The notes below the pieces were generated by a model, which saw nothing but the letters and a program-made list of their open reading frames with translations, was not told the origin of the DNA and did no database searches. Position numbers and translations under genes: made by a program. From assembly GCF_000152985.1 (NCBI RefSeq), contig NZ_CH672395.1:3150035-3214034 (forward strand): a stretch of 64,000 nt of DNA, given 5' to 3'. Positions 10,322 through 20,263 of the stretch are shown piece by piece; within the stretch, counting starts at the first letter, position 1; every line of letters begins with the position of its first letter. This DNA comes from Leeuwenhoekiella blandensis MED217. Its GTDB lineage: Bacteria > Bacteroidota > Bacteroidia > Flavobacteriales > Flavobacteriaceae.

Positions 10322-11244
10322 AAACATCCTCAAATCCCGGTCACAGCTTTGATAGCTTACGGCAGATGATCCAACAGCTCGCCAATGGAGAATTTGCGCA
10401 CCGTATCCCCCTGCACGAGCAACCCCAAAATGACCTCGAAGAAATCGCTGGAGACCTCAACATGCTCGCAGAAGAATTGGCCGATTTATTCATCAATAAA
10501 CAAGCCTTTGGATTGAAGGATATGGCCAATCCGCTGATACTGGTCGTCAATGCGCGTTTTAAAATTCAAGGGATCAATAAACGCTTGGCTCAAATGCTTA
10601 CCCAAGCTTCCAAACGCCTGCTGGGGAAATCCCTGCATAAGGTACTCACCCCGGAATGCATTACCAGTTTGCACGAGATCCTTCCCCTGCATTTGCAAAC
10701 GCAAAGCAGTAGACCTCCGGTCAAAACCTTAGTGATGTTCAAACTCCCTAAGGGCACCGTACAGGCCTGGGGATATTGGCATTTGCTCAACACGCCAGAA
10801 GGCTATTGTTTTTTCTTTAGGGGATTGCCGGCGCGCCTGCAAGATGCACCACCACCTCAAAAAGGACAGCCTACCGCAACAACTTCCCGTAAGGACACCG
10901 AGCAACTACAATATGACTTCAACACCATTAAAAAGGTGCATCAATACGTACTGGAACATCTTGACCAGCCCCTACCCTCTTTGCCGGAGCTCGCAAAACT
11001 ATTTTCGACCAATGAGTTTAAGCTTAAAAGAGGGTTCCGATTGCTGTATCACAACACTATCTTTAAGTTTCATTTAGAGAAACGCCTTGAAGTTGCACGG
11101 CTCAAAATCCAGAATACGCCCACCAGCTTAAAACAAATCGCACAAGACCACGGGTTTCGTAATTACAGTCATTTTTCAAAGGCTTTTAAAGCCCGTTACG
11201 GTCATAAACCTTCGTACTATAAAAATCGCAACGAGCTGTTTTAA
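10318..11244 (+). CDS. PAS-containing AraC-family transcriptional regulator
   Basis: Of 308 residues, about 15-60 look like a HAMP-type linker (ANGEFAHRIPL, NDLEEIAGDLNMLAEEL), about 65-170 a PAS-like sensor, and about 205-305 a two-helix-turn-helix AraC domain ending with the hallmark IAQDHGFRNYSHFSKAFKARYGHKPSYYK. There is no transmembrane segment, so it is a soluble regulator. Coupled to the DUF7793-like gene by a 4 bp overlap. It lies between the divergent PLP-fusion operon and the MauE/SusCD region; either could be its target. Confidence 0.85.
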   Translation: MKTSSNPGHSFDSLRQMIQQLANGEFAHRIPLHEQPQNDLEEIAGDLNMLAEELADLFINKQAFGLKDMANPLILVVNARFKIQGINKRLAQMLTQASKRLLGKSLHKVLTPECITSLHEILPLHLQTQSSRPPVKTLVMFKLPKGTVQAWGYWHLLNTPEGYCFFFRGLPARLQDAPPPQKGQPTATTSRKDTEQLQYDFNTIKKVHQYVLEHLDQPLPSLPELAKLFSTNEFKLKRGFRLLYHNTIFKFHLEKRLEVARLKIQNTPTSLKQIAQDHGFRNYSHFSKAFKARYGHKPSYYKNRNELF

Positions 11245-11344
11245 AGCTATCCTTACAAAAAATCCCTTAGACATAACTCATACTCCTGCATAGCAAACTC
11301 ATTGTAAAATAGATGGATGAACTTTAACCTACAAAGTTTTTACC

Positions 11345-12844
11345 ATGGCGCTAAGCAGTTTTAACAAACAAGGGATCCTAAGGGGAGTTATCAGCTTCTT
11401 TATCCTGCTGTGGGTCTATGCCGCAACAGCAAAGCTGCTCGAGTTTGATGATTTTGGTATTCAGTTGGGACAGTCCCCTTTACTCAGTGCCTATGCCGGT
11501 ATCTTGGTTTGGTTGGTTCCACTAAGTGAATATATACTAAGCGCGCTCCTGCTCCTTCCCACAACTAGAAAAGTGGGTTTATATGGAAGTCTGTGTTTGA
11601 TGACGGCGTTTACCACCTATATCATCATCATTCTTAATTATGCAGATTTTGTACCCTGCTCGTGTGGTGGGATTCTGGAGGCCTTGGGATGGACAGAGCA
11701 TTTGATCTTTAATGGGGTGTGTTTGTTTTTGGCTGCAACTGCGTTCTTATTCGCTGCTCAAAATTCTAAAAGCCCTATTACAGGGTTGAAACGAACGGAA
11801 ATACTAAAACTCTGTGCAGGCGTTTTGGGAAGTGCTGTATGGGTAATTGTCCTGTTTTTGACTTCGGAAGAGCAAATGCATCGTAACAATGCCTTTATAC
11901 GTCGGTATCCTCAGCATGTGGCCAAAGTTAAGGCGAAAATTAACCTAGGCTATAACTCCTATTATATTGCAGGAATCACCAACGATAGTATTTACTTGGG
12001 AAATACCACAGCGCCTTTACACATTATTGCAACTGATACTAAGCTACAGGATACCATACACCATAGATTACACCTTAAAGATATGGATCAGTATTCCTTC
12101 AGGTCGCTGCAATTTCGGGTGTTGGATACAATGTATTACCTCAGTGATGGAAGTGTCCCTGTAATTTTTACTGATACGATCGGGAAGTGGAGACCATCCA
12201 GAATTTTAAAAACGGAGTATTCTTTTTATAAACTACAACCTTTGCATAATAGCACCTTCGCAGTATTAACTGCAAATAAAGAGACAGGAGATCATGAGCT
12301 GGGCTTGCTGAGTTTTAAAGATACCGTAGCATTTCATATAGCTCCGGAGCTATTAGAGAAACAAGTAGATGGTATTTTTGATGTAGATGGATTTCTGCGA
12401 TATAATGAGAGCCAGGATAAACTCATCTATGTGTATCACTACCGTAATGAGTATTTGGTAATGAATAATATGCTTAAGCTCGAACATAGCGCTAAAACTA
12501 TTGATACTTTGAGTCAGGCCCAGCTGGATATTGCAACCAGCAGTACTACACTAAAAATTGGCCCTAAATCCATTGCAGTGCATCTTAATGCCGCTACTGC
12601 AGGACATTATCTCTATTTACGTTCAGACCGCTTAGGGCAATATGAACCTGCAGAAATGCTTGAGGAAGCAAGTATTATAGACGTTTATGATCTGCAGGAT
12701 AAGAGTTATGTGCTTAGTTTTTACCTCTATGATTATAAGGGACATTCCTTGAGAAACTTTATGGTAAAGGGTGATCAACTCTACGCCATTTACGATACGT
12801 ATTTAATAAAATACACCTTAAAAGCTGATGCTTTTAAGTTTTAA
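11345..12844 (+). CDS. MauE/DoxX-type membrane protein with large C-terminal extracytoplasmic domain
   Basis: This 499-residue protein has four hydrophobic helices at about 13-30, 48-70, 78-98 and 118-138, and a fifth at about 152-172. The loop before the fourth helix carries C105 and C107 in PCSCGG, the cysteine signature of MauE/DoxX-like redox-associated proteins, which are linked to disulfide formation or electron transfer in the envelope. Residues ~180-499 are soluble and beta-rich (repeated YxxDG/YDTYL patterns) and may form a propeller outside the membrane. It is 87 bp upstream of a small exported protein with four cysteines, a plausible redox client. Substrate and electron acceptor are unknown. 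Confidence 0.75.
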   Translation: MALSSFNKQGILRGVISFFILLWVYAATAKLLEFDDFGIQLGQSPLLSAYAGILVWLVPLSEYILSALLLLPTTRKVGLYGSLCLMTAFTTYIIIILNYADFVPCSCGGILEALGWTEHLIFNGVCLFLAATAFLFAAQNSKSPITGLKRTEILKLCAGVLGSAVWVIVLFLTSEEQMHRNNAFIRRYPQHVAKVKAKINLGYNSYYIAGITNDSIYLGNTTAPLHIIATDTKLQDTIHHRLHLKDMDQYSFRSLQFRVLDTMYYLSDGSVPVIFTDTIGKWRPSRILKTEYSFYKLQPLHNSTFAVLTANKETGDHELGLLSFKDTVAFHIAPELLEKQVDGIFDVDGFLRYNESQDKLIYVYHYRNEYLVMNNMLKLEHSAKTIDTLSQAQLDIATSSTTLKIGPKSIAVHLNAATAGHYLYLRSDRLGQYEPAEMLEEASIIDVYDLQDKSYVLSFYLYDYKGHSLRNFMVKGDQLYAIYDTYLIKYTLKADAFKF

Positions 12845-12931
12845 AATATTCCGGCCGGGATCAGGAGATTTTAAGAGCTGAAAACCTGTAAACGAGTAGG
12901 CCAATTAATAGTAATCTTTAATTTTTATATT

Positions 12932-13207
12932 ATGAAAAATGCACAAAGAAAACTGATTTTACCAGCTCTGGTAATGGGGCTGGGTGTTTTTGGAGCCTTC
13001 GTGAGTACTGCACATACTGCAGCTAGCTTTGCTCCACAAACAGGTTATGTAGAGAATAACCAACCTTGTGACACGCCGGTAAGTTGCGATACAGACGGTG
13101 AAGTCATGTGTACCCTGATCATCAATGGTGAGGAACAGATTGCAAGAGGGAAATTAACGCCCGTTAGTGATTGTACAGTACCGCTTTTTAGACCGGTGCA
13201 AAATTAA
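12932..13207 (+). CDS. Small exported four-cysteine protein, DUF6520-like
   Basis: This 91-residue protein has a positively charged start and a hydrophobic segment (about 8-30) forming a signal peptide. The mature region has four cysteines (C46, C52, C60, C81) and the pattern GYVENNQPCD...CDTDG...C...DCTVPLF seen in the Bacteroidota family DUF6520. The even number of cysteines suggests two disulfides after export. It lies downstream of the MauE-like gene and is followed at once by a terminator. The family has no known function; a structural, signalling or precursor-peptide role is open. Confidence 0.7.
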   Translation: MKNAQRKLILPALVMGLGVFGAFVSTAHTAASFAPQTGYVENNQPCDTPVSCDTDGEVMCTLIINGEEQIARGKLTPVSDCTVPLFRPVQN

Positions 13208-13212
13208 TCAGT

Positions 13213-13243
13213 AAAGAGGGGGCCGGTTGGCCCCTTTCTTTTT
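13213..13243 (+). terminator. Intrinsic terminator of the MauE/DUF6520 unit
   Basis: A GGGGCC-GGTT-GGCCCC hairpin is followed by TTTCTTTTT, starting 6 bp after the DUF6520-like stop codon. It separates this unit from the convergent S9 peptidase operon. Confidence 0.8.
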
Positions 13244-13266
13244 GCCGTTGATTGATAGTATGATGC

Positions 13267-15849
13267 TTAATCCATCCAATCTTGTTTTGGCATTCCTTTT
13301 AAATAGTGGTCGAACCATTCCAGATGCCTGTTATACAGGTCCTGTCGGGCAACTTTAGCACTAATACCATGTCCTTCTTCAGGGTATACCAATAGCACGT
13401 GCTCCTTTTCCAATCGTCTTAAAGCCTGATACAATTCCCGGCTTTGCGTCCATTCAATATTTGGGTCTTTTATTCCTGTCCACGTCAACAAGGGTGTATT
13501 GATTTGTGCGGCCTGATGCACGGTAGAATTAGCCAGATAGGCCTCCGGGAACTCATAAAAACCCTTATCAAACCGCCACTGATGATTTTCAAACCGAAAG
13601 TAGGCCGACTCAAGAATGAAATTTAGATACCCTAGATAATGGCTTACTAAATCAGTCACCGGGTTTCCGATGATAGCAGTAGCATATCTATCGGTTTGAG
13701 TAAGTATAAAACCGGCTTCAGAGGCTCCATACGATACGCCCATTAAACCTACAGCTTTGGGGTTGATTGAAGCGGTTTCGATTGCTTTATCTACGGCAGC
13801 TCCCACACAATTAACCGCCGAAATTCCGAAGGCATTCAATTCATAGCGAATATCAGGGCGCAGTACAAAATATCCATTGAGATTTAAATCTATCGGCTCT
13901 ATACTGCCGCGTTGAAAAGTTAATGAGGGCAGATGATAATCGTGTAGCTTTCTCGAATTAAGCTCATACACATCTACGATCATCGGGTAGCTTCTTGATG
14001 GATCATAATTTACGGGATAATGCAATGCCCCGTGAAGTTTATGACCTCCCTGCCAATAGGTAATGAGTTCAGACCGGGGTTTATAGTAATCCTGCTCGTG
14101 CAGATTACTTTGTTCAAGAGTTTTAACCGATTTCTGATTCAGGTTGCTGTACATTAAGCGGGTAGGATGGTCCGAAGATTCCTGTTTAAAAATACACAGC
14201 CTACCTGAGCTGTCCGCTTGAAGATCATAAAGCTTTAAAGAATCATAGCTTAAAAAGATCTCGTCCTGAGTTTCGCTTAAGGTGCTAATTCCCATTTCAT
14301 AAGTATTCAGGTTTTTAACTTTAAGTAAGGGGTTTTCGTCAAGAGCAACCTGCTGGGTTTGAAAGTTAAGTTTTTCATATACACTTACCTGTCGTACAGG
14401 ACGCTTAGTCAAACGAAACTGTAGGTTTCTGCCGCTTCCATCTGTAAGTTTATGGCGTACCCCGGTTTTAGGGCTCACTTTCCAGATGTCCCAATGGTCG
14501 TATAGTAAAATAGCTTCATCTCCTTTAGTAAAATAGGGGACTTCATAAGGAGGCGGTATGCCGCTTCGGTCATAGGTGGTATCATACGCAGGGATTTCCC
14601 ATCCCTGAGTCAGGTTAAGATGCTGTTCCGTTTTGATATCATAAATCCACCAGTGTTTATTTTTAAAGTAACAGATATACTTTCCTTCAGGCGAACCACA
14701 AAAACTATTTTTTATAAAAGGCAGGCTGTCTACAATGCGTCTGCGTTGACCTGTTTCCAAATCAAGCAGATTAAGGTCCATAATAAGTTCCCCAGTTTTG
14801 AACCTGGGAAGGTATTGAGAGGTGTTGTAGGTTAAAGCATAACGCTGTTTGGGAATAAGGAGTGAAAAAGGCTGCTCTTTCGATTCTACAGGCAATACTT
14901 CCTGCTTTTGAGGCTTCCATACCATTAACCGAACACCATGTTCAATCCAGTCATAATTGGGGCTTTCAATTTCGGTCCAGGGGGCACTGGCCTTCCATAC
15001 TTGTACGTTAGCCAGTTGACTGGTATCTAGTGCAGCTGTAGTTTCCACACGGGGTACTGCTTTAAAAAATACGCGGCGGTTATCTGTGGATATCCCAAAA
15101 TCAGCACTGCTGCCTTTGTAAAAACTATATTCATCCAGTTCATACTCGTTTAAAGTGAACACACCGGTTTCTAAATCTACATAAAGCAGACTGTTGTTGT
15201 TTTCCTCTTCCCGCAACACGGTAAAGGATTTTCCATTTGGGTTCCAATGTATGGCCCTAAATGTACCCGTAGTCTTAAGTTTTTGTGTTACCTGAAAACC
15301 GTCCAGATTGAGAACTTGTAGTTCGGCACCCGGATCGCTTTGCAACACCACAACGGCATTAGCTGTAAGTTTGCTAAAATAGACGTCTTTTAAATTAGTA
15401 AGCTTAAGGGAATTCCCGCTTTCGAGATGCAGGAATTGACCTTGGTGCTTCTTCTTGTTTTTTAAAAGGAAATGGGTGCCACTGGCGCTAAAGGATGCAT
15501 CGGTATAGGTGTTAAAGGTCTTGATCGAATCGTTTTTCAGATTAATCAGATTCACTTCTTCAGGGGTTTTAAAGCTTGCCCAGTTACTGTTATTGGAGAA
15601 CTGCAGGCTTTGCCCATTGGGGATTTCGTGCCGGTGTTCGGTTTCCGTATGTACCAGAACCAGCGTATCGTTCCCTTTTTTATAATGCCGGTTATACGTA
15701 ACCCAATGACCATCCGGTGACAGACCCGAATTTGAGAATTTATACCATTTGCTCAGATCATTCTGCGATAGTTGGCGATTTTGTTGAGCCATACTATATG
15801 GTCCAATACCGAGTACAGTCAGTAGTAAAAAGATTTTTAAAAATTGCAT
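13267..15849 (-). CDS. S9-family (prolyl oligopeptidase-like) serine peptidase
   Basis: This 860-residue protein has an N-terminal signal peptide (to about MAQQ), a long beta-propeller region (about 30-590) and a C-terminal alpha/beta-hydrolase domain. The catalytic triad is readable: S706 in GVSYGAS, D795 in GIKDPN, H827 in EEGHG. Exported S9 peptidases of this layout cut short peptides, commonly after proline or alanine. Its ATG overlaps the stop of the SusD gene by one base (TGATG), so it is part of the SusC-SusD-peptidase operon. The pairing suggests the transporter imports a peptide or peptide-bearing substrate. Confidence 0.9.
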   Translation of the reverse strand: MQFLKIFLLLTVLGIGPYSMAQQNRQLSQNDLSKWYKFSNSGLSPDGHWVTYNRHYKKGNDTLVLVHTETEHRHEIPNGQSLQFSNNSNWASFKTPEEVNLINLKNDSIKTFNTYTDASFSASGTHFLLKNKKKHQGQFLHLESGNSLKLTNLKDVYFSKLTANAVVVLQSDPGAELQVLNLDGFQVTQKLKTTGTFRAIHWNPNGKSFTVLREEENNNSLLYVDLETGVFTLNEYELDEYSFYKGSSADFGISTDNRRVFFKAVPRVETTAALDTSQLANVQVWKASAPWTEIESPNYDWIEHGVRLMVWKPQKQEVLPVESKEQPFSLLIPKQRYALTYNTSQYLPRFKTGELIMDLNLLDLETGQRRRIVDSLPFIKNSFCGSPEGKYICYFKNKHWWIYDIKTEQHLNLTQGWEIPAYDTTYDRSGIPPPYEVPYFTKGDEAILLYDHWDIWKVSPKTGVRHKLTDGSGRNLQFRLTKRPVRQVSVYEKLNFQTQQVALDENPLLKVKNLNTYEMGISTLSETQDEIFLSYDSLKLYDLQADSSGRLCIFKQESSDHPTRLMYSNLNQKSVKTLEQSNLHEQDYYKPRSELITYWQGGHKLHGALHYPVNYDPSRSYPMIVDVYELNSRKLHDYHLPSLTFQRGSIEPIDLNLNGYFVLRPDIRYELNAFGISAVNCVGAAVDKAIETASINPKAVGLMGVSYGASEAGFILTQTDRYATAIIGNPVTDLVSHYLGYLNFILESAYFRFENHQWRFDKGFYEFPEAYLANSTVHQAAQINTPLLTWTGIKDPNIEWTQSRELYQALRRLEKEHVLLVYPEEGHGISAKVARQDLYNRHLEWFDHYLKGMPKQDWMD

Positions 15850-17249
15850 CAGTATCCGGTGTTTTGAGGTTGTAAATTCGGATTGAGTACCAGCTCAGCT
15901 TCCGGAAGTGGCAATCTGATCTTATAGGACTCCCATCCATTTTTATAGGATAAAGCCGCATCAGCCGCATCAAAGCGTTTGAGGTCAAAAAACCGATGCC
16001 CGTATTCGGTAAACAATTCATGGCGTCGCTCCTGTAAAATAGCAGCGAGCAATTGCTCCTGCGTATTGGCCGCTACCTCGGGAAGAACGGCACGTGTGCG
16101 TATGACATTTACATCGGTTGCGGCAGCTTCCAATTGCCCCAGCCGTGCCTGTGCTTCAGCGCGTATTAAATACTGTTCTCCTATACGTAACACTATGCTA
16201 CACTCAAGGGTATTGGCCGTATTGCTGTTTTCCTGATACTTGTAAGGAAAGTACTGGGCAGTTTCGCCCGTTCCAACCTTTCCGATCCACTCTTGCAAGC
16301 GCTGATCTTGTTCCTCAAAACTTGTGATAAGTCTTGAGGTTAGAGCCGTTCTAGGGGGAGGCAAAGATTCAAATACATAGTTTGCAGCTTCATAGGTGTT
16401 GGCACCTTCAGCACCTGGACTGAACTGTAAAAGAGTTGCCTGACTATCTTTTAAAAACACCTCACGCAAAGGAAGATCTACCCGGTATAGGGGATTTTCA
16501 ATCACTTGGCTTGCTTGCGTTATAGCTTGCTGCCAAGCTCCTGAATACAAATATACTCTGGCTAGTAATGCAGTAGCAACGGCCTGATTAGGCCGTACCC
16601 GTTCTGCGGAAGGGTATGCTTCAGGTAAAAGGTCTTTAGCCATTTGCAAATCGTGTATGAGCCTTTCAAAAACCGCTTCTTCAGAGCTTTTGGCTATGTT
16701 GGTGTTTTCAACATAATTCGTGCTGGTCACATATGGGACTTCACCAAAAAGTTGCTGTAGATATAGATGCACTAAGGCGCGTAGAAAATAAGCTTCACCT
16801 TGTATTTGTAGGGCAAACGCCTTCGACAATTGATCGTTATTTGTAGTGTACGCTATAATATCATTTAAAGCATAAATCTGGCTGTAGCTATCTTCCCAAA
16901 GCTGTTCAAGAAAAGGGGTTTCGGGTAAGACATTGTTCTCATAAAACACCAAGACATTGGCGCGACTGGTCAAATATAAATCCAGTTCATCGGTATAATG
17001 GGCTGTTAAATTTCCTACGCCAATATCTTTTCCGGTTAGCAAACCACCCTCTCTTAAATTGGCGTAAACGTTGAGTAGGGTAGCGTTGGTGGTGCTTTCA
17101 TCGGCAAATACGGTCTCGGCTGTAATCTGCGTATTGGGCAGATCGGTTTCTAAGAAGGGTTCGCAGGCATACATACTGCATACCAGTAAACAGAGCATGC
17201 TTTTATATAATAGTGAATGCACTTGTATAGATTTTAGTATTCGTTTCAT
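15849..17249 (-). CDS. RagB/SusD-family outer-membrane lipoprotein
   Basis: This 466-residue protein has a lipoprotein signal ending at C29 (SMYAC). After it come the SusD hallmarks: FLETDLPNTQIT, the Y-rich TPR-like helices (QIQGEAYFLRALVHLYLQQLFGEVP is diagnostic in form), and the C-terminal RRHELFTEYGHRFFDLKRF. SusD proteins form the lid of the SusC barrel and bind the substrate on the cell surface. Located 11 bp behind susC and overlapping the peptidase start by one base. Confidence 0.93.
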   Translation of the reverse strand: MKRILKSIQVHSLLYKSMLCLLVCSMYACEPFLETDLPNTQITAETVFADESTTNATLLNVYANLREGGLLTGKDIGVGNLTAHYTDELDLYLTSRANVLVFYENNVLPETPFLEQLWEDSYSQIYALNDIIAYTTNNDQLSKAFALQIQGEAYFLRALVHLYLQQLFGEVPYVTSTNYVENTNIAKSSEEAVFERLIHDLQMAKDLLPEAYPSAERVRPNQAVATALLARVYLYSGAWQQAITQASQVIENPLYRVDLPLREVFLKDSQATLLQFSPGAEGANTYEAANYVFESLPPPRTALTSRLITSFEEQDQRLQEWIGKVGTGETAQYFPYKYQENSNTANTLECSIVLRIGEQYLIRAEAQARLGQLEAAATDVNVIRTRAVLPEVAANTQEQLLAAILQERRHELFTEYGHRFFDLKRFDAADAALSYKNGWESYKIRLPLPEAELVLNPNLQPQNTGY

Positions 17250-17260
17250 AAGAGTATCAA

Positions 17261-20200
17261 TTAAAAATTAGCCTGTAACCCAAGGGTTAAAAAACGTAAT
17301 GGCGGCAGGTTGTCTATACGCTGGGTTTCGGGGTCTGAACCCGCATATCGGGTAAAAGTCAGGAGGTTTTGTCCCTGAACATAAATGCGCGCATCCACAC
17401 CTTGAAGCAACCTTTCCGGAAGATTATAGGAAAAAGAAGCATTTTTAAGCCGTATATAGGAAGCATCGGTAACCGAGGCGCTGCTGTTTCGGTAATTGGA
17501 AAAAGCACGAACGGCCTCGCTGTCTCCGCCCGCAGTGAGCTTTTGAAAGGGAGCATCATCCTGCGGCTCTTGCCATCGGTCGAGAAGTGCTACGGGTTGA
17601 TTTGAACGGATACCGGGTCTTGAGCCGGTGGCATAATAATTAGAACCCTGCTGTTTGGCAAACTGCAGCAAGAAGTTTAATTCGAACGCCCCCCATTGCA
17701 CCTGGTTGCTAAGCCCTCCAAAGAAATCCGGATTCAAATCCAGCACCGCTTGGCGGTCATTAGGAAAGCTGATGCTACCATCCCCATCATAATCCTGAAA
17801 TTCATAGATGCCGGTTTCGGGGTTAATGCCGGTGTACTGATATACTTTGCGGATGTTTAGTGGCTCTCCCACCATATATTGATTGGCATAGGTAGAACCT
17901 TCCAGATCGGGAAACGAAACCAGCTCATTTCTTAAAAACGAAATATTCAAAGAGGTACTCCAGTTGAATTTTTCATTTTGAAAATTGACAGTACTCAATT
18001 CAAACTCCCATCCGCTGTTTTCTACCGTGGCATCAAGGTTGGCCAGAATCGAACTAAAGCCCGTGGTTCCCGGCAGCGGTATGCCCACCAGTTGATTCCC
18101 GGATCGGTTTTTAAAGTATGCCGTATTCAGTAAAATGCGATTCTTTAAAAAACCCAATTCAAGAGCTAATTCTAACTTTTTGTTTTCCTCCCAGGCAAAA
18201 TCTGCATTAAACAGACGTGTAGGGGTGATTCCGGTTAGACCCTGATACCGGTTTGTAGTAATGCTATAGGTATCTAGAAATTGATAATCGCCTATCGCGT
18301 CACTTCCGGTAATCCCATAACTACCGCGTAGTTTACCAAAACTCCACCAAGGGCTATCCTGTATCACATCTTCTTCAGAGAATATCCAGGCAGCACCTAC
18401 CGCACCAAAATTGGCAAACTGTTTACCCGGACCAAAACGACTGCTACCGTCTCTGCGTCCGGTCAGATTCAAAATATAGCGGTCTTTATACTTTAAATTC
18501 AATCTTCCAAAGCCCGCGGTATACGTATAAGCGGTACTCCCGTTCTCCAATACAAAAATAAACGAGGCGGCACTTAAATTGGAAATCAGGCTGTTATTGG
18601 AATATCCCTGACCGTATACTACATTGCTACGTGTAGTTTGATTTTGAAAGGTGGCCCCCAGTAATGCATCCAGCTTCCAGTTTTGCATATTCAGGGTATA
18701 ATTAAGCTGAGGTTCTATGATCCAGGATTGATTACGGGTATCATTGGTAAAACGATACGAGCGATCACTTCCATACCCATATGCCGGATTGTAAAAGGTA
18801 GAAGGTACTTCTTTAACCTCTGTCAAAAAACGATCATTATACCCCAGACTAGAGCTTACTTTTAAATGAGGTGTCACTTGATATCCTATAACTGCATTGG
18901 CGATAAGGGTATGGTTTTTTGCTCGATAATCCTGTTCCAGCTGAGCCAGGGGATTGTCCCAAGTACTATCTGCCCAGTTCAGCGCCCCATCTTCCGTATA
19001 CAGATCGGGGGCATTGGGAGGTAGCATGCGTGCGTCACGGGTAAAATCATTTCCCGGTTGGTTGTTGTCATCAAAGGAGTAGGACGTCGTCAGGTTGATA
19101 CTGAATTTCTGATCTGCAGATTGATGATTGAGGTTGCTGTTTACCGAGAGTTTATGATAGGTAAAAGCTCCGGGGAATACTGAGGTTTCCCGTTGGTACC
19201 CGCCTCCTATCCTAAAGCGGGTAGTTTCTGATCCCCCCGTAACAGCGCCCTGAAGGGCAGCGGTAGTTGCTGTACCACCAATAAGGGTTTCCTGCCAGTC
19301 GGTATATTTATTCGCATCCCATGTACCGTTGATGTCGTAAGCATTGGCAGGATAATCGGTTACCCCATCATTGGCGTAGGCTTCCCGTCGCATCTCCAGA
19401 TACTGCTCGGTATTCATCAATTCCAGAGTACGAGTAAGCTTTCCGCTACCGGTATAGGCTTGGAGGCTAAAGCGGGTCTTACCGGCTTTTGCCTGTTTGG
19501 TGGTGATCAGCACTACCCCGTTAGCCCCGCGTGACCCATAAATTGCAGTAGCATCAGCATCTTTCAAAATTTCAATACTTGAAATGCTGTACGGATTTAA
19601 GGTATTTAAAGGGGACATATTGGCTCCCGGCAAGAGGGTGGCAGAGACGTTGGTATTGCTCAGGCTTTGTGAATTGTAAGGTACTCCATCAATGATATAA
19701 AGCGGTTCGTTACCCCCTGCCCGTAAACTATTCCGCCCGCGTATCTCAATATCAAATCCCCCTCCCGGTACTCCGGTGGTTTGGGTGATATTCACACCCG
19801 CCATCCGGCCTTGCAAAGCGGCTAGGGGATTGGTCACCGGTTGGCGCTCGATCTCGGCAGCGCTTACCCGGGCGATACTGCCCGTCTGCTCGCGGCGGGT
19901 AGTATTGTAATACCCGGCATTGATGGTCACCTCACCCAGATCGGTGATGTCCTGTTGCAGGACAATCGTAAAATGGGTTTGATTCTTTACCGGCAGGCGG
20001 ATTGTTTTAAACCCAATATAACTGATGCTTAAGGTATCGCCAGGTTGTGCTTGAATGCTGAAGATTCCTTGCATATCGGTTTGCGTCCCCGTGTTGCTGT
20101 TTAAAAGTCGGATGCTTACACCCGGAATTGGGTTTTCTTGTGCATCGGTAACGGTACCGGATACGCTTTGTTGGGGCGTGGCCCAAAGTAGATTTCCTGT

Positions 20201-20263
20201 TGCCCAAAATAGGCAAACAAGTATCCACGCAGCCCCCGTAAGGCGCGTAGTCAAAATTTTCAT
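17261..20263 (-). CDS. SusC/RagA-family TonB-dependent transporter
   Basis: This 1000-residue protein has, in order, a signal peptide, a CarboxypepD-regulatory-like domain (SVSGTVTDAQENPIPGVSI), a TonB-dependent plug with the SusC signature GADATAIYGSRGANGV-type motif (here LKDADATAIYGSRGANG) and a 22-stranded barrel ending in an aromatic F. It imports a large substrate across the outer membrane with SusD, powered by TonB. No glycoside hydrolase or sulfatase is nearby, only the S9 peptidase, so a peptide substrate is more likely than a glycan. A + strand terminator-like hairpin sits 45 bp upstream of its start. Confidence 0.95.
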   Translation of the reverse strand: MKILTTRLTGAAWILVCLFWATGNLLWATPQQSVSGTVTDAQENPIPGVSIRLLNSNTGTQTDMQGIFSIQAQPGDTLSISYIGFKTIRLPVKNQTHFTIVLQQDITDLGEVTINAGYYNTTRREQTGSIARVSAAEIERQPVTNPLAALQGRMAGVNITQTTGVPGGGFDIEIRGRNSLRAGGNEPLYIIDGVPYNSQSLSNTNVSATLLPGANMSPLNTLNPYSISSIEILKDADATAIYGSRGANGVVLITTKQAKAGKTRFSLQAYTGSGKLTRTLELMNTEQYLEMRREAYANDGVTDYPANAYDINGTWDANKYTDWQETLIGGTATTAALQGAVTGGSETTRFRIGGGYQRETSVFPGAFTYHKLSVNSNLNHQSADQKFSINLTTSYSFDDNNQPGNDFTRDARMLPPNAPDLYTEDGALNWADSTWDNPLAQLEQDYRAKNHTLIANAVIGYQVTPHLKVSSSLGYNDRFLTEVKEVPSTFYNPAYGYGSDRSYRFTNDTRNQSWIIEPQLNYTLNMQNWKLDALLGATFQNQTTRSNVVYGQGYSNNSLISNLSAASFIFVLENGSTAYTYTAGFGRLNLKYKDRYILNLTGRRDGSSRFGPGKQFANFGAVGAAWIFSEEDVIQDSPWWSFGKLRGSYGITGSDAIGDYQFLDTYSITTNRYQGLTGITPTRLFNADFAWEENKKLELALELGFLKNRILLNTAYFKNRSGNQLVGIPLPGTTGFSSILANLDATVENSGWEFELSTVNFQNEKFNWSTSLNISFLRNELVSFPDLEGSTYANQYMVGEPLNIRKVYQYTGINPETGIYEFQDYDGDGSISFPNDRQAVLDLNPDFFGGLSNQVQWGAFELNFLLQFAKQQGSNYYATGSRPGIRSNQPVALLDRWQEPQDDAPFQKLTAGGDSEAVRAFSNYRNSSASVTDASYIRLKNASFSYNLPERLLQGVDARIYVQGQNLLTFTRYAGSDPETQRIDNLPPLRFLTLGLQANF
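20137..20170 (+). promoter_or_regulatory. Candidate antisense promoter inside susC 5' end
   Basis: On the plus strand CTTG (20137-20140), a 21 nt spacer and TACGCTTTG (20162-20170) resemble a Bacteroidota promoter. The -7 element has one extra base between TA and TTTG. It would make RNA antisense to the start of susC. This is a weak match and could be chance. Confidence 0.25.

Noticed and set aside
6462-11244. RteC gene as evidence for an integrated conjugative transposon
   Set aside because: No integrase, mobilization or transfer genes, no attachment repeats; the gene is coupled to a metabolic enzyme instead.
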